Shown: in pieces, positions 9,868 through 19,560 of the stretch
Numbering within the stretch: position 1 is the first letter of the stretch
Layout of the letters: each line of letters begins with the position of its first letter
DNA from: a bacterium
Lineage (GTDB): Bacteria > Patescibacteriota > Minisyncoccia > Minisyncoccales > JANBVM01
DNA: 44,465 nt
NCBI GenBank assembly: GCA_030588745.1
Contig: JAUUXB010000005.1
Span: 1 to 44,465, forward strand
Direction: 5' to 3'
Translations under genes and position numbers: made by a program
The notes under the pieces: generated by a model
Database searches by the model: none
Told to the model about the DNA's origin: nothing
What the model saw: the letters and a program-made list of their open reading frames with translations, nothing else

Positions 9868-10979
9868 AAGTTTTAATGCCTGTTTTACATTATTGGCCTG
9901 TGATTGGAGGACTGGAAACCTGGACTCAAAATATTGCTGAAAGAATTTCTGATAAAGCAGAGGTTTTCGTTGTTACTGGCAAGGTAAAGAGCCAGTCAGA
10001 AAAAGAAAATCTTAATCAGGTAAATATTTTTAGAAGTTCTTTGCTTTCTTTAACAAATCTTTCATATTCTTCTTTTCTATATATTATTACAGCCTTGCCT
10101 TTTATTTTCTTTAAATCATTAAGTGTTATGAAAAAAGAAAAGATTAATATAATTCACTCTCAAGGTTTTTTAAGCGCATTTTTAGGATATTTGCTGTCTA
10201 AATTAACAAATACTCCCTATATCGTTACAGTCCAAAGACTAGAGCAAAGTAAAGGTTTCTTAAGAAAATTAGTTTATAACAATGCAAAAGTTTGTATTGC
10301 TGCAAGCAATAAAATTAAGGAATATTTCCAACAGATTGAATGTAAAAACATAGAAGTAATTCCCAACGGTATTGATTTGAAAAGATTTCAAAACTTAAAC
10401 AGAGAAAAAAACAGAAAAGAACTTGGGTTAGATAGTGAATTTGCAGTGATTTCAGTGGCGCGACTTCAAAAAGTTAAGGGATTAAGATATTTAATAAAAG
10501 CTATAGAGATTTTAAATAATAAATTCCAAGTTCCGAATATTAGATTAATAATAATAGGTGATGGCACAGAGAGAAAAAATCTCAAGAGTTTGGTAAAAAA
10601 ACTTAAACTAGGGGAGAAAGTTAGATTTTTAGGGCAAGTTGGGAACGAGAAAGTTCCAGAGTATTTATCAGCTGCTGATTGTTTTGTTTTACCATCTTTA
10701 AAAGAGGGATTTGGCATTGTTGTTTTAGAGGCAATGGCTTCCAAGTTGCCGGTCGTGGCTACAAAAGTAGGGGGAATATTAGATATAGTTGAACATGAAA
10801 AAACAGGACTTTTGGTTCAATCAAAAAAGTCAGAAGAAATTGCTAGTAAGATATTTGAGATTTACAAAGAACCAGAACTTGTTGAAGAACTAACCAAAAA
10901 CGCATCTGCCAATTTATACAAATACAACTGGTCAAATATTGCCAGTCAAGTTTATGAAGTTTATAAAATAACCTTATGA
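9864..10979 (+). CDS. GT4-family glycosyltransferase
   Basis: 'HYWPVIGGLETWTQNIAE', 'VARLQKVKGLRYLIKA', 'FVLPSLKEGFGIVVLEAMASKLPVVATKVGGI'. Confidence 0.92.
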   Translation: MKVLMPVLHYWPVIGGLETWTQNIAERISDKAEVFVVTGKVKSQSEKENLNQVNIFRSSLLSLTNLSYSSFLYIITALPFIFFKSLSVMKKEKINIIHSQGFLSAFLGYLLSKLTNTPYIVTVQRLEQSKGFLRKLVYNNAKVCIAASNKIKEYFQQIECKNIEVIPNGIDLKRFQNLNREKNRKELGLDSEFAVISVARLQKVKGLRYLIKAIEILNNKFQVPNIRLIIIGDGTERKNLKSLVKKLKLGEKVRFLGQVGNEKVPEYLSAADCFVLPSLKEGFGIVVLEAMASKLPVVATKVGGILDIVEHEKTGLLVQSKKSEEIASKIFEIYKEPELVEELTKNASANLYKYNWSNIASQVYEVYKITL

Positions 10980-12127
10980 AAATAATATTTGCTACTGGTA
11001 TTTTTCCTCCTGATATTGGCGGACCAGCAACTTATGTTGAGAAGTTGGCTAATCAATTGCTCCAAAAAGGCTTTGAGGTAAAAGTAATCACTTTTTCTAA
11101 CACTAAAACAAAAAAGAATTATGATTTTCCTGTTATAAGGATTTCAAATAAATATCCTAAAGGAATAAAACACTTTATATACTTTCTGGAACTATTAAAA
11201 ATGGCAAAAAGTACAGATATAATTTATGCACAAAACCAAACAAGTGCAGGGTTTCCAAGTATTTTGGTTTCTAAACTTCTTAAAAAAAGACTTATTTTAA
11301 AAGTTGTAGGAGATGCAGCCTGGGAGAGCTATGCGAACAGAGTTAGTGAATTTGACAATATTGAGATTTTCCAAGAAAAAAAATATGATTTTTTTACAGA
11401 ACTGATAAGAAAAACAAGAAGTTTTGTTGCAAAAAATGCTGATACTATAATCACTCCAAGCCAATATCTAAAAAACATAGTTAAAGGTTGGGGTGTGCCA
11501 AAGCAGAATATACAAGTAATCTACAATGCTTTGGAACAATTACCTGAACCTCATGTTTCCAAAGAGGAAATTAAAAAGAAAATCAGAGTCGAAGGAGATA
11601 TTATTTTGTCAATTGGCAGATTAGCTCCTTGGAAAGGATTTTCAGCTTTAATTGATATTTTCCCTGAACTATTAAAAGAAAACCCTGATTTTAAATTAAT
11701 TATTGTTGGTGAAGGAGAAGAGAAAAAGAAGCTAGAGCTGCAAGTTGAAAAATTGGGATTAAAAGATAATGTGAAATTGATAGGGAAGATTAGCCATCAA
11801 GATATTCCGTTATACTTTAAAGCAGCAGATATTTTTATGTTAAATTCTGGGTATGAAGGTCTGCCCCACGTAGTTTTGGAAGCAATACAGCTTGGGGTGC
11901 CGGTTGTTATTTCAAACAAAGGAGGAAATCCAGAATTGATTAAAGATAGTTTTAATGGATTTTTAATAGAATACAATAACAAAGAACAGATAAAGAATAA
12001 GTTGCTGAAGTTATGGCAAGATAGAAATCTTCAAAAAAGGTTTGTTGAAAATTCAAAAGAAAAATTAAAAGAATTCAATTGGGAGAATTTAGTCAATAAA
12101 ACAATAAAAATTCTAACTAACAAATAA
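10976..12127 (+). CDS. GT4-family glycosyltransferase
   Basis: 'FPPDIGGPATYVEKLA', 'SIGRLAPWKGFSALIDIFPE', 'FMLNSGYEGLPHVVLEAIQLGVPVV'; ATGA overlap with upstream gene. Confidence 0.92.
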   Translation: MKIIFATGIFPPDIGGPATYVEKLANQLLQKGFEVKVITFSNTKTKKNYDFPVIRISNKYPKGIKHFIYFLELLKMAKSTDIIYAQNQTSAGFPSILVSKLLKKRLILKVVGDAAWESYANRVSEFDNIEIFQEKKYDFFTELIRKTRSFVAKNADTIITPSQYLKNIVKGWGVPKQNIQVIYNALEQLPEPHVSKEEIKKKIRVEGDIILSIGRLAPWKGFSALIDIFPELLKENPDFKLIIVGEGEEKKKLELQVEKLGLKDNVKLIGKISHQDIPLYFKAADIFMLNSGYEGLPHVVLEAIQLGVPVVISNKGGNPELIKDSFNGFLIEYNNKEQIKNKLLKLWQDRNLQKRFVENSKEKLKEFNWENLVNKTIKILTNK

Positions 12128-12129
12128 TT

Positions 12130-13221
12130 ATGAAAAAGGTCTTATTCATTGGAGTAACAAATTATGACTTTAAACAATCTTTTCCTTTACACCTTAAGGC
12201 AAAGTTTTTAGGACTAAGCAAAGATATTAAACCATACATTCTGGCTCGGGGCAGGCCTTTTCATAAAAAAACCTGGAACAGTGAATTTTATCTTTTACCG
12301 TACAGTATTTTCTGGCTGTTTGCTTTTTTCATTGCTTTTTACATTTGTCTAAATAAAAAGATTGATGTAATTATAGCTCAATCACCTTTAATGGAAGGAT
12401 TAACAGGTTCAATTCTAAAAAAGATTTTTAAAAATCAATTAATTATTGAAATCCATGGAGACTGGGAGAGGGGACCATTTCTTTCAAAAAAAAGAAGATT
12501 TAAATTTTTTCAAAAAAAAGTTGTACCGATATTAGCTAGATTTAGTTTAAAGTCAGCAGATAAAATTAGAGCTATCTCAAGTTTTACCAAGAAAGAAGCT
12601 ATAAAATTATCGGGAATAAAACCTTATTTTGTATTTCCTACCTTTACTGATATCAACGCTTTTTTAGAGGAAAAAGAAACCGTATTCGAAAACTTCATTT
12701 TATTTGTAGGAGGCTTAGAAAAAGTTAAGGGAGTTAAATATTTAATTAAAGCATTCTCCAAAGTTAAACAGGAATTTCCTCAATTTAAATTAGTGATTAT
12801 CGGTAAAGGCTCTGAAAAAGAGAATCTAGAGTCAGAAATTAGGAGTTTAAACATAGAAGATAAGGTGAAATTTAAAGGTAGATTATCCTTAGAAGAAACA
12901 AAAAATATTATGAAAAATTGTTATTGTTTAGTTTTACCTTCTTTATCTGAAGGATTAGGAAGAGTCTTAATGGAGTCTATGGCTTTAGGAAAACCAGTTG
13001 TCGCAAGTAGAGTTGGCGGGATTCCGGACTTAATAAAAGATAATGAAAATGGTTTCTTATTTGAGAAAGGAAATTCAAATGAACTAGCAGAAAAATTAAG
13101 GATTTTATTGAATAACAGAAATTTAACAATTAAGATGGGTCAAAAAGGAAGAGAATTTGTTCGAGTCAACTTCTCTAATGAAAAGTATATTAAGAGCTAT
13201 ATTTCAATGATAAATGCTTAA
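12130..13221 (+). CDS. GT4-family glycosyltransferase
   Basis: 'FVGGLEKVKGVKYLIKAFSKV', 'LVLPSLSEGLGRVLMESMALGKPVVASRVGGIPDLI'. Confidence 0.9.
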   Translation: MKKVLFIGVTNYDFKQSFPLHLKAKFLGLSKDIKPYILARGRPFHKKTWNSEFYLLPYSIFWLFAFFIAFYICLNKKIDVIIAQSPLMEGLTGSILKKIFKNQLIIEIHGDWERGPFLSKKRRFKFFQKKVVPILARFSLKSADKIRAISSFTKKEAIKLSGIKPYFVFPTFTDINAFLEEKETVFENFILFVGGLEKVKGVKYLIKAFSKVKQEFPQFKLVIIGKGSEKENLESEIRSLNIEDKVKFKGRLSLEETKNIMKNCYCLVLPSLSEGLGRVLMESMALGKPVVASRVGGIPDLIKDNENGFLFEKGNSNELAEKLRILLNNRNLTIKMGQKGREFVRVNFSNEKYIKSYISMINA

Positions 13222-13251
13222 AAAAAGTTGAGGATTTTTAAAAAACTAAGC

Positions 13252-13280
13252 TTGATTTAAAGAGAAAAAACAAGTAAAAT
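13252..13280 (+). promoter_or_regulatory. Candidate internal promoter
   Basis: TTGATT, 17 bp, TAAAAT, about 25 nt before the next ATG. Confidence 0.4.
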
Positions 13281-13304
13281 AAACCCATATAAACTCATAA
13301 AATT

Positions 13305-13682
13305 ATGTCTTTTTCAACTATTTTAGCTCTTCTGGTGTCTGTTGTGACTGCCAGCGCAGCCCAGTTTTTTTTAAAAAAAGGGGTTTTAAATTTAACTGAT
13401 TTAGACCTGTCTTTTTCTGGCCTTTTAAAGCTGTTTGTTTCTATTTTTCAGAACAAATGGCTTTTTTTAGGATCTTCGTTATTCATTTTTAGCTTTGTTT
13501 TTTATCTTTTTGTTCTTTCTAAACTTCAGTTAAATTTAGCTTATCCGGTCATGGTTAGTGCCGGAATTGTATTGGTCACTATCGGTTCTTGGGCCTTCTT
13601 TCAAGAACAAATTTCTCAGTGGCAAATTTTAGGAATCTTTCTAATCATTTTTGGCATATTTTTATTGTTTCCTAGAATTTAA
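13305..13682 (+). CDS. Small multidrug resistance/EamA-like 4-TM transporter (lipid-linked-sugar flippase-like)
   Basis: 125 aa, four hydrophobic segments, 'AAQFFLKKG', 'LNLAYPVMVSAGIVLVTIGSWAFFQEQISQWQILGIFLIIFGIFLL'. Confidence 0.7.
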   Translation: MSFSTILALLVSVVTASAAQFFLKKGVLNLTDLDLSFSGLLKLFVSIFQNKWLFLGSSLFIFSFVFYLFVLSKLQLNLAYPVMVSAGIVLVTIGSWAFFQEQISQWQILGIFLIIFGIFLLFPRI

Positions 13683-13687
13683 AAAAT

Positions 13688-13726
13688 ATGAAGCTTCTAA
13701 TTATAAGTCAAAAAGTAGATAAAATA
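13688..13726 (+). pseudogene. Remnant of a glycosyltransferase 5' end
   Basis: Encodes MKLLIISQKVDK, nearly identical to MKLLIITQKVDM at the intact GT start (15479); then runs out of frame. Confidence 0.55.
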
Positions 13727-14685
13727 TGCCTATTTGGTTCACAATAGATCTGGATGTGGAATTTGATAATGAAAGATTCGGCAAACCATATGGTTCTAAA
13801 AATCCTGGAATTGAAAAGGGAATTCCTTTGTTTTTGAGTCTTTTTAAAAGATTCCAGATTCCAGCTACATTTCATATTCAGGAGCAATCAGACATTCATG
13901 ACAGCATTTCTGCAACATATTCTCACATTGTAGAGGCCATCCAAAAGGATGGTCATGAAATTGGGCTCCATACTCATTTTCAAAAAGGCTATGATCCAGA
14001 ATCTCGTGAAAGAGAAATAACTTCTGGTATCAGACGTTTAGAAGAAAAGTACGGCAAAATTGTATCTTTTAGGGCAGGGAAGTATTTCACCAGTGAAGCT
14101 ACCATTAAGATTTTAGAAAAGTATGGTATTAAGTATGATGTTTCTCCTTACAAGAATACTTCAATCGGCAACATGAGATGGTATGATATAGCTGATTCTC
14201 CCTATCACCCAAGCTATAAAGACATAACAAGGATTGATAATGCAAGCATTTTAATGATTCCTATTACGAATAAGCGGTTAGGCATCATCCTTGATAGTTC
14301 TATTTCGCTAGAATTGATGAAAAAAGGAACAAATATATTAATTTCTGAATCAAAAAAGATTAAGCAGCCAATTATCATTTTTCTTAGCACTCATTCCTGG
14401 AAGTGCATAGATCCAGTCACGAATAGTTTTAGAAAAGATATAATTCAACGCCTTAAAGAATACTTTGCATTTCTTCAGCAATTTAATAATATAGAATTTA
14501 TGAATATAAGAACTTTAGGAGAAAGATGGGAGCAGGGAGAATTTACTCCTTATTTTTTAAATACACCTGATTTATTTGGCCAGAATTTCTCGTTATTCTC
14601 TCCCAGACGTTATTTCTGGCTTTCTAAATATTTTCTTTTTTGGCGAAAATATTTTAAATACATTTTATTTAAAAAAATTGATTAG
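13726..14685 (+). CDS. Polysaccharide deacetylase (NodB-like)
   Basis: 'FTIDLDVEFDNERF', 'PATFHIQEQ', 'DGHEIGLHTHF', 'SFRAGKYF'. Confidence 0.85.
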   Translation: MPIWFTIDLDVEFDNERFGKPYGSKNPGIEKGIPLFLSLFKRFQIPATFHIQEQSDIHDSISATYSHIVEAIQKDGHEIGLHTHFQKGYDPESREREITSGIRRLEEKYGKIVSFRAGKYFTSEATIKILEKYGIKYDVSPYKNTSIGNMRWYDIADSPYHPSYKDITRIDNASILMIPITNKRLGIILDSSISLELMKKGTNILISESKKIKQPIIIFLSTHSWKCIDPVTNSFRKDIIQRLKEYFAFLQQFNNIEFMNIRTLGERWEQGEFTPYFLNTPDLFGQNFSLFSPRRYFWLSKYFLFWRKYFKYILFKKID

Positions 14686-14699
14686 TTATTCAAATTACA

Positions 14700-15461
14700 A
14701 TGACCACCAATCACACAAATCCAAGATTAAAGAGATTACTTAAAAGATATGGAAAGAAAACTTCGCCTGTTAGATGGGATTTTTTTGTAGGATACCGTCC
14801 ACTTGTTCGTTATAGAATGGAGAGGCAGACAAAAAAACTTTTAGGGTTAATAAAAAGAAATCAACAGAGCAACCAAGAATTTACTCTCCTTGATGTAGGT
14901 TGTGGTACAGGGCGTTATCTTACCCACTTCTTATCTTTAGGAAAAGCAGTGGGAGTTGATATAAGCAAGCCAATGTTAGAACAAGCTGAAAAAAATACCA
15001 ATGGTCGTGCGACATTAATACAGGCTGATGCAGAAAATCTACCTTTTAAGGACAATACTTTTGATGTGGTTACTTGTTCATATCTTTTAGAAAATCTAAA
15101 TGGACCAAAAGATAATCCCAAAAAAGTTCTCAATGAAATGTATCGGGTAACGAAAAACAAAGGCCAGATAATTTTTACTGTTGAAACATGGTATTCAATG
15201 CCAAATCTTATTAGTTATGTTATATCATTTTTAAAACGGAAAACGCCGCTTAATTTCTATAGCGTTAAAAAGATAAAGGAATTAACTAAAAGAATAGATG
15301 TTCAGTCAATTAATATTTATGGTCTTTCTCCGATTACTGTATTTTTTCCCTGGGCTAGAGATCCTTTATCAATGATGAAATTGATTGAGAGAATTGATAA
15401 TAAACTTGAAAAGCTTATGCCTCTTTTTGGTACTCAACTAATAATAGAAATTAAGAAATGA
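14700..15461 (+). CDS. SAM-dependent methyltransferase
   Basis: 'LLDVGCGTGRYLTHFLSLGKAVGVDISKPMLEQAEK'. Confidence 0.9.
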   Translation: MTTNHTNPRLKRLLKRYGKKTSPVRWDFFVGYRPLVRYRMERQTKKLLGLIKRNQQSNQEFTLLDVGCGTGRYLTHFLSLGKAVGVDISKPMLEQAEKNTNGRATLIQADAENLPFKDNTFDVVTCSYLLENLNGPKDNPKKVLNEMYRVTKNKGQIIFTVETWYSMPNLISYVISFLKRKTPLNFYSVKKIKELTKRIDVQSINIYGLSPITVFFPWARDPLSMMKLIERIDNKLEKLMPLFGTQLIIEIKK

Positions 15462-16522
15462 ATGTGGAAATGAAGAAAATGAAATTATTAATAATTACTC
15501 AAAAAGTAGATATGAATGATGATAACCTTGGTTTTTTCCATGGCTGGCTTGAAAAATTTTCAGAAAAATTAGACAAACTCTATGTAATTTGTCCTACCCA
15601 GGGAGACTATAATCTTCTTTCAAATGTCAGTATTTATTCGTTGGGTAAGGAAAAAGGAGCTTCAAAGCTTAGCCAGTGGATTTGTCTTCAGAAAAATTTA
15701 ATTCAAATTCTTCCTAAAATTAATGGTGTTTTTATCCATATGTGCTCAATATATGCCATAGCATCTTTTCCTTTAGTAAGAATTTTTAACAAAAACATGA
15801 CTTTATGGCACGTTCATAAATCGATAAATTGGAAATTAAAATTAGCTGAGAGGTGTGTAGATAAAATTTTAACTGCTTCTGAACAAAGCTGTCGTTTAAA
15901 AAATAGGAAGAAAATTGAGATTGTGGGTCATGGCATAGATACTGAGACATTTAGTCCAAAACCAAAAAGTCAAAAGTTAAAACCAGAACTCCAGGACTTC
16001 ATAATTACTTCTCCAGGGAGAATCTCTCTGATTAAAGATCAAGAAACTTTGATTAAAGCAATGGACATTTTGGTTAATAAAAGGAATATTACAGATATTA
16101 AGTTGCAATTTATTGGAAGTTCTATTGAAGATTATGAAAAACAATATCTTAAAAAATTAAAAAATTTAGTTAAAGAAAAAAAGTTAGAAGATTACATTAA
16201 GTTTTTAGGAAGTGTTTCTTATGATAAAATGCCAAAATATTATCAAGATTCTGATTTAGTGATAAATCTTAGTCATACAGGAAGTGTTGACAAAGTAGTG
16301 CTAGAAGGCATGGCTTCAGGTTGTTTAGTTCTAACTTGCAATGAAGCATTTGAACCTATTCTAGATAATAAATATTTATTTAAAAAGAAAAACTTTCAAG
16401 ATTTAGTTGGAAAGATTATTAACTTAAAAAGTGCAAAAGAGGATAAAAATTTAAGAAAAATAGTAATAAAAAATCATAATTTAGATAATCTAATTGATAA
16501 AATAATTAAAAGCTTCAGATAG
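15458..16522 (+). CDS. GT4-family glycosyltransferase
   Basis: 'SPGRISLIKDQETLIKAMDIL', 'LVINLSHTGSVDKVVLEGMASGCLVLTCN'; real start may be ATG at 15479. Confidence 0.85.
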   Translation: MNVEMKKMKLLIITQKVDMNDDNLGFFHGWLEKFSEKLDKLYVICPTQGDYNLLSNVSIYSLGKEKGASKLSQWICLQKNLIQILPKINGVFIHMCSIYAIASFPLVRIFNKNMTLWHVHKSINWKLKLAERCVDKILTASEQSCRLKNRKKIEIVGHGIDTETFSPKPKSQKLKPELQDFIITSPGRISLIKDQETLIKAMDILVNKRNITDIKLQFIGSSIEDYEKQYLKKLKNLVKEKKLEDYIKFLGSVSYDKMPKYYQDSDLVINLSHTGSVDKVVLEGMASGCLVLTCNEAFEPILDNKYLFKKKNFQDLVGKIINLKSAKEDKNLRKIVIKNHNLDNLIDKIIKSFR

Positions 16523-16625
16523 GAATAAAAACTCTAAAAATACAGTTTTTCTCAATACGATTACAAAAGTAAATAGATAAGCTACTGGCATCAAAATAGA
16601 TTATTTATTCTTCAGCAATAACAAA

Positions 16626-17465
16626 ATGACAAATAAACTTTCAAAAACTAAAATTCCTTGTTCGGTTGGAATATTAACCTTGAATTCAGGGGCAGTTTTG
16701 GCTCGTTGCCTGGAGAGCGTTAAAGATTTTTCCGAGATTATTATTTGCGATGGAAACAGCACAGATAAAACTTTGGAAATTGCTAAAAAATATGGGTGCA
16801 AAATTATCAAGCAATATGATACCGACGAACCTAATCAGAAAATTAAGGATTTTTCTGAAGTAAGAAATAAATGTCTTCAGGCGACCAGCTTTGATTGGTT
16901 TTTTTATATTGATAGCGATGAGGTAGCCTCTCCACAATTAGTCGAAGAAATAAGAGAAGTTATTAATAAAAATCCGAAAGAAACTTTGGTTTATTTTGTT
17001 CCTGGCAAATATGTAATGAACGGAAAAGTGATTAAATATTCTACCACTTACCCCGGCTACGAAGAGAGGTTTTTTAATAAAAGGAGCGGAGCAAGGTTTG
17101 TTAAGCCTGTTCATGAAAAAATAATTTATGATAAGGATAAATACAAACTTGGCAAACTGAAGAATCCTCGTTATGGTTTTTTGTCCCAAGAAAGGATAAA
17201 TAACCAATGGAGACATGTTCAAAAGTATTTAAAAATGGAGAAAGAACTAAATCGCAATTCGCCATTTTTGACTTATCTTAAATGGGTATTAATTATTAGA
17301 GTAGCAAAAACAGTGAAGCTTATTCTCGTGACGCCTATGATGTATATTCTTCACGGATTTAAAGAAACCGCGCCAGTAAAAATTGAAATAGCAAAGATTT
17401 TATATAATTTAAAAATCATTTATTATTTAACACTTAACCAATTAGAGAAACTTTATAAAAAATAA
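16626..17465 (+). CDS. GT2-family glycosyltransferase
   Basis: 'VGILTLNSGAVLARCLESVKDFSEIIICDGNSTDKTLEIAKKYG', 'FYIDSDEVAS'. Confidence 0.9.
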   Translation: MTNKLSKTKIPCSVGILTLNSGAVLARCLESVKDFSEIIICDGNSTDKTLEIAKKYGCKIIKQYDTDEPNQKIKDFSEVRNKCLQATSFDWFFYIDSDEVASPQLVEEIREVINKNPKETLVYFVPGKYVMNGKVIKYSTTYPGYEERFFNKRSGARFVKPVHEKIIYDKDKYKLGKLKNPRYGFLSQERINNQWRHVQKYLKMEKELNRNSPFLTYLKWVLIIRVAKTVKLILVTPMMYILHGFKETAPVKIEIAKILYNLKIIYYLTLNQLEKLYKK

Positions 17466-17492
17466 AGAGTTTGTTGTGAAATTAATTAAATT

Positions 17493-18281
17493 ATGAATAA
17501 AAATTTTAAAGAACTCTATTATAAAAAAGCTAGAGAAAAAGGAGATTGGAAGAAAGGATTTAGGGCCGAAGCGCTTCGCTTCATTTTAGAGAGAATTAAA
17601 CTAGGAAATTCTTTATTGGAAATAGGTTGTGGAATAGGGGATGTGATCGACCATTTTCCTAAAACTTTAAAGTTTGTAGGGGTTGAAGCCTCTCTGTTTG
17701 CGATTAAGGAGGCAACAAAAAGATTTAGTAATCTAAAGAATGTAGAATTTCTTCACTTTAAGAAAAGCAATATAATACCTTTCCCCAACGGATTATTTGA
17801 TTTTGTAATGAGTATTTTTGTTCTTGAACATCTTCAAAATCCAAAAGAAATGCTAAATGAAATGGTCAGAGTATTGAAAAGTAAAGGATATTTAATTCTC
17901 ATGGCACCAAATCTAGAAATGCCCCTTTCCTCACACAATGCCGTTCGGCATAAAAATATTGTTTATAAATTTAGCTTAATTTTATTAAGAATAAAGGATT
18001 ATTTTTTCCGACTTCTTGGAGTTTACAATTTTAGAATAATAAAGGATAATTTCACTCAGGCGACCGGAAGATACGAAAAATCAGATGATGATTTAACTTA
18101 TGTTGTGTCTTCTTTTGAGGTGATAGAATATTTAAAGAAACAACATAAATTGCAGCCGATCTTGATTAATAAATTTAAAACAGGAGATAGCTGGAGAGAT
18201 AAAATCAAGAGAATAATAACTATGCTACCTACAATGGAATATTACGGGACTATTCTTTTTATCGTTATGAGGAAAATATGA
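17493..18281 (+). CDS. SAM-dependent methyltransferase
   Basis: 'LLEIGCGIGDVIDHFPKTLKFVGVEAS', 'FVLEHLQNPKEMLNEMVRVLKSKGYLILMAPN'. Confidence 0.88.
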   Translation: MNKNFKELYYKKAREKGDWKKGFRAEALRFILERIKLGNSLLEIGCGIGDVIDHFPKTLKFVGVEASLFAIKEATKRFSNLKNVEFLHFKKSNIIPFPNGLFDFVMSIFVLEHLQNPKEMLNEMVRVLKSKGYLILMAPNLEMPLSSHNAVRHKNIVYKFSLILLRIKDYFFRLLGVYNFRIIKDNFTQATGRYEKSDDDLTYVVSSFEVIEYLKKQHKLQPILINKFKTGDSWRDKIKRIITMLPTMEYYGTILFIVMRKI

Positions 18282-18330
18282 ATTTTGAATTTTTAAAAAA
18301 AATTATCAGTAAATATTTTTAGTAAAAAGC

Positions 18331-19560
18331 ATGAAATCAAAGATTTTAGTAGTTACAATAAAGTTTCCTTTTCCACCCACTGGTGCATGTGAGTCTGATA
18401 GAGCAAACGGAATTTTACAACTGATAAGATTAGGTTTTGACGTGAAGGTAATTACTAAAATTACCAATTATCAATCTCTCAAAGATATTCAGAAAACTTC
18501 AGAAGATTTGGGTGTAGAAATAATACCTGTTAGTTATAAGTTTGATACCAAAGCTTCTGGGGCTCAAAAGCTGAAAAAGTATATATTAAGGTTTTTTAAA
18601 AACCCATTAATATTAGACGGTGCTGCTTCTGAATTTGATGACCAGGAGTTAAAGAATGTCTTTAAAATCCAAATGGAGAATTGGCAACCAGCTCTTGTTT
18701 GGTTTGACTGCACCTATACTTGGCCATTATATGCAATTGCAAAAAACTATAAAACGCCAATTATTACAAGATCTCCAAATTTTGAACCCATTCATTTCTT
18801 AGAAGAAAACGGATATAATCCTATTAATTATTTGAGGTTTTTGCCTAAATTTATAGGCGAAGTAATGGCTGTTAAAAAAAGCAACTTAATTTTTGCAATA
18901 ACCCCCAGAGAGGCAAGAAGTTATGAAAAACTTGGCGCAAAAAATGTCGAGGTTTTGCCCCTAAGGGGATTACCAAAATGTTTAAAGAAAAAAAGGAATG
19001 TGAAAGATAAGCAAAAGCTAAATGTATTTTTTATGGGATCAACATATAATGTTTTTCATATGAGAAGAGCATTAGATTTCATTTTAAAAGAAATTCTTCC
19101 TAATATTAATAAGATGGCAACCAATAAATTTTCTTTTCACATCTTTGGAGCCAAACTTCCTAAAGAGTATAATGGTTATTTAAAAGAGAATGTGGTTTAT
19201 AGAGGCTACGTTGAAAATTTAGAAGATGCTCTTGAAGATATGGATATTGCATTGATTCCGTCATTGTGTGGAGCTGGAATGCAACAAAAGATATTTGAAC
19301 CACTTGCAAGAGGAATTCCAACCATAACGTCTCCTCGAGGAGTAGCTGGTTATTCTTTTGAAAATGAAAAAAATGTTTTATTGGCGTCTGACGCTGATGA
19401 ATTTGTCGAACATTTAATTAATTTTCAAGACATACATTTAAGGAAGAATCTATCTGAACAAGCGTTAAAAACCTCTAATCAATTATTTTCTCAAGACAAA
19501 TTAAATTCAATAGTTTTATCTAATATTAATAAACTTATTTATGACTCACAAACTCATTAG
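18331..19560 (+). CDS. GT4-like glycosyltransferase
   Basis: 'MGSTYNVFHMRRALDFILKEILP', 'IALIPSLCGAGMQQKIFEPLARGIPTITSPRGVAGY'. Confidence 0.8.
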   Translation: MKSKILVVTIKFPFPPTGACESDRANGILQLIRLGFDVKVITKITNYQSLKDIQKTSEDLGVEIIPVSYKFDTKASGAQKLKKYILRFFKNPLILDGAASEFDDQELKNVFKIQMENWQPALVWFDCTYTWPLYAIAKNYKTPIITRSPNFEPIHFLEENGYNPINYLRFLPKFIGEVMAVKKSNLIFAITPREARSYEKLGAKNVEVLPLRGLPKCLKKKRNVKDKQKLNVFFMGSTYNVFHMRRALDFILKEILPNINKMATNKFSFHIFGAKLPKEYNGYLKENVVYRGYVENLEDALEDMDIALIPSLCGAGMQQKIFEPLARGIPTITSPRGVAGYSFENEKNVLLASDADEFVEHLINFQDIHLRKNLSEQALKTSNQLFSQDKLNSIVLSNINKLIYDSQTH

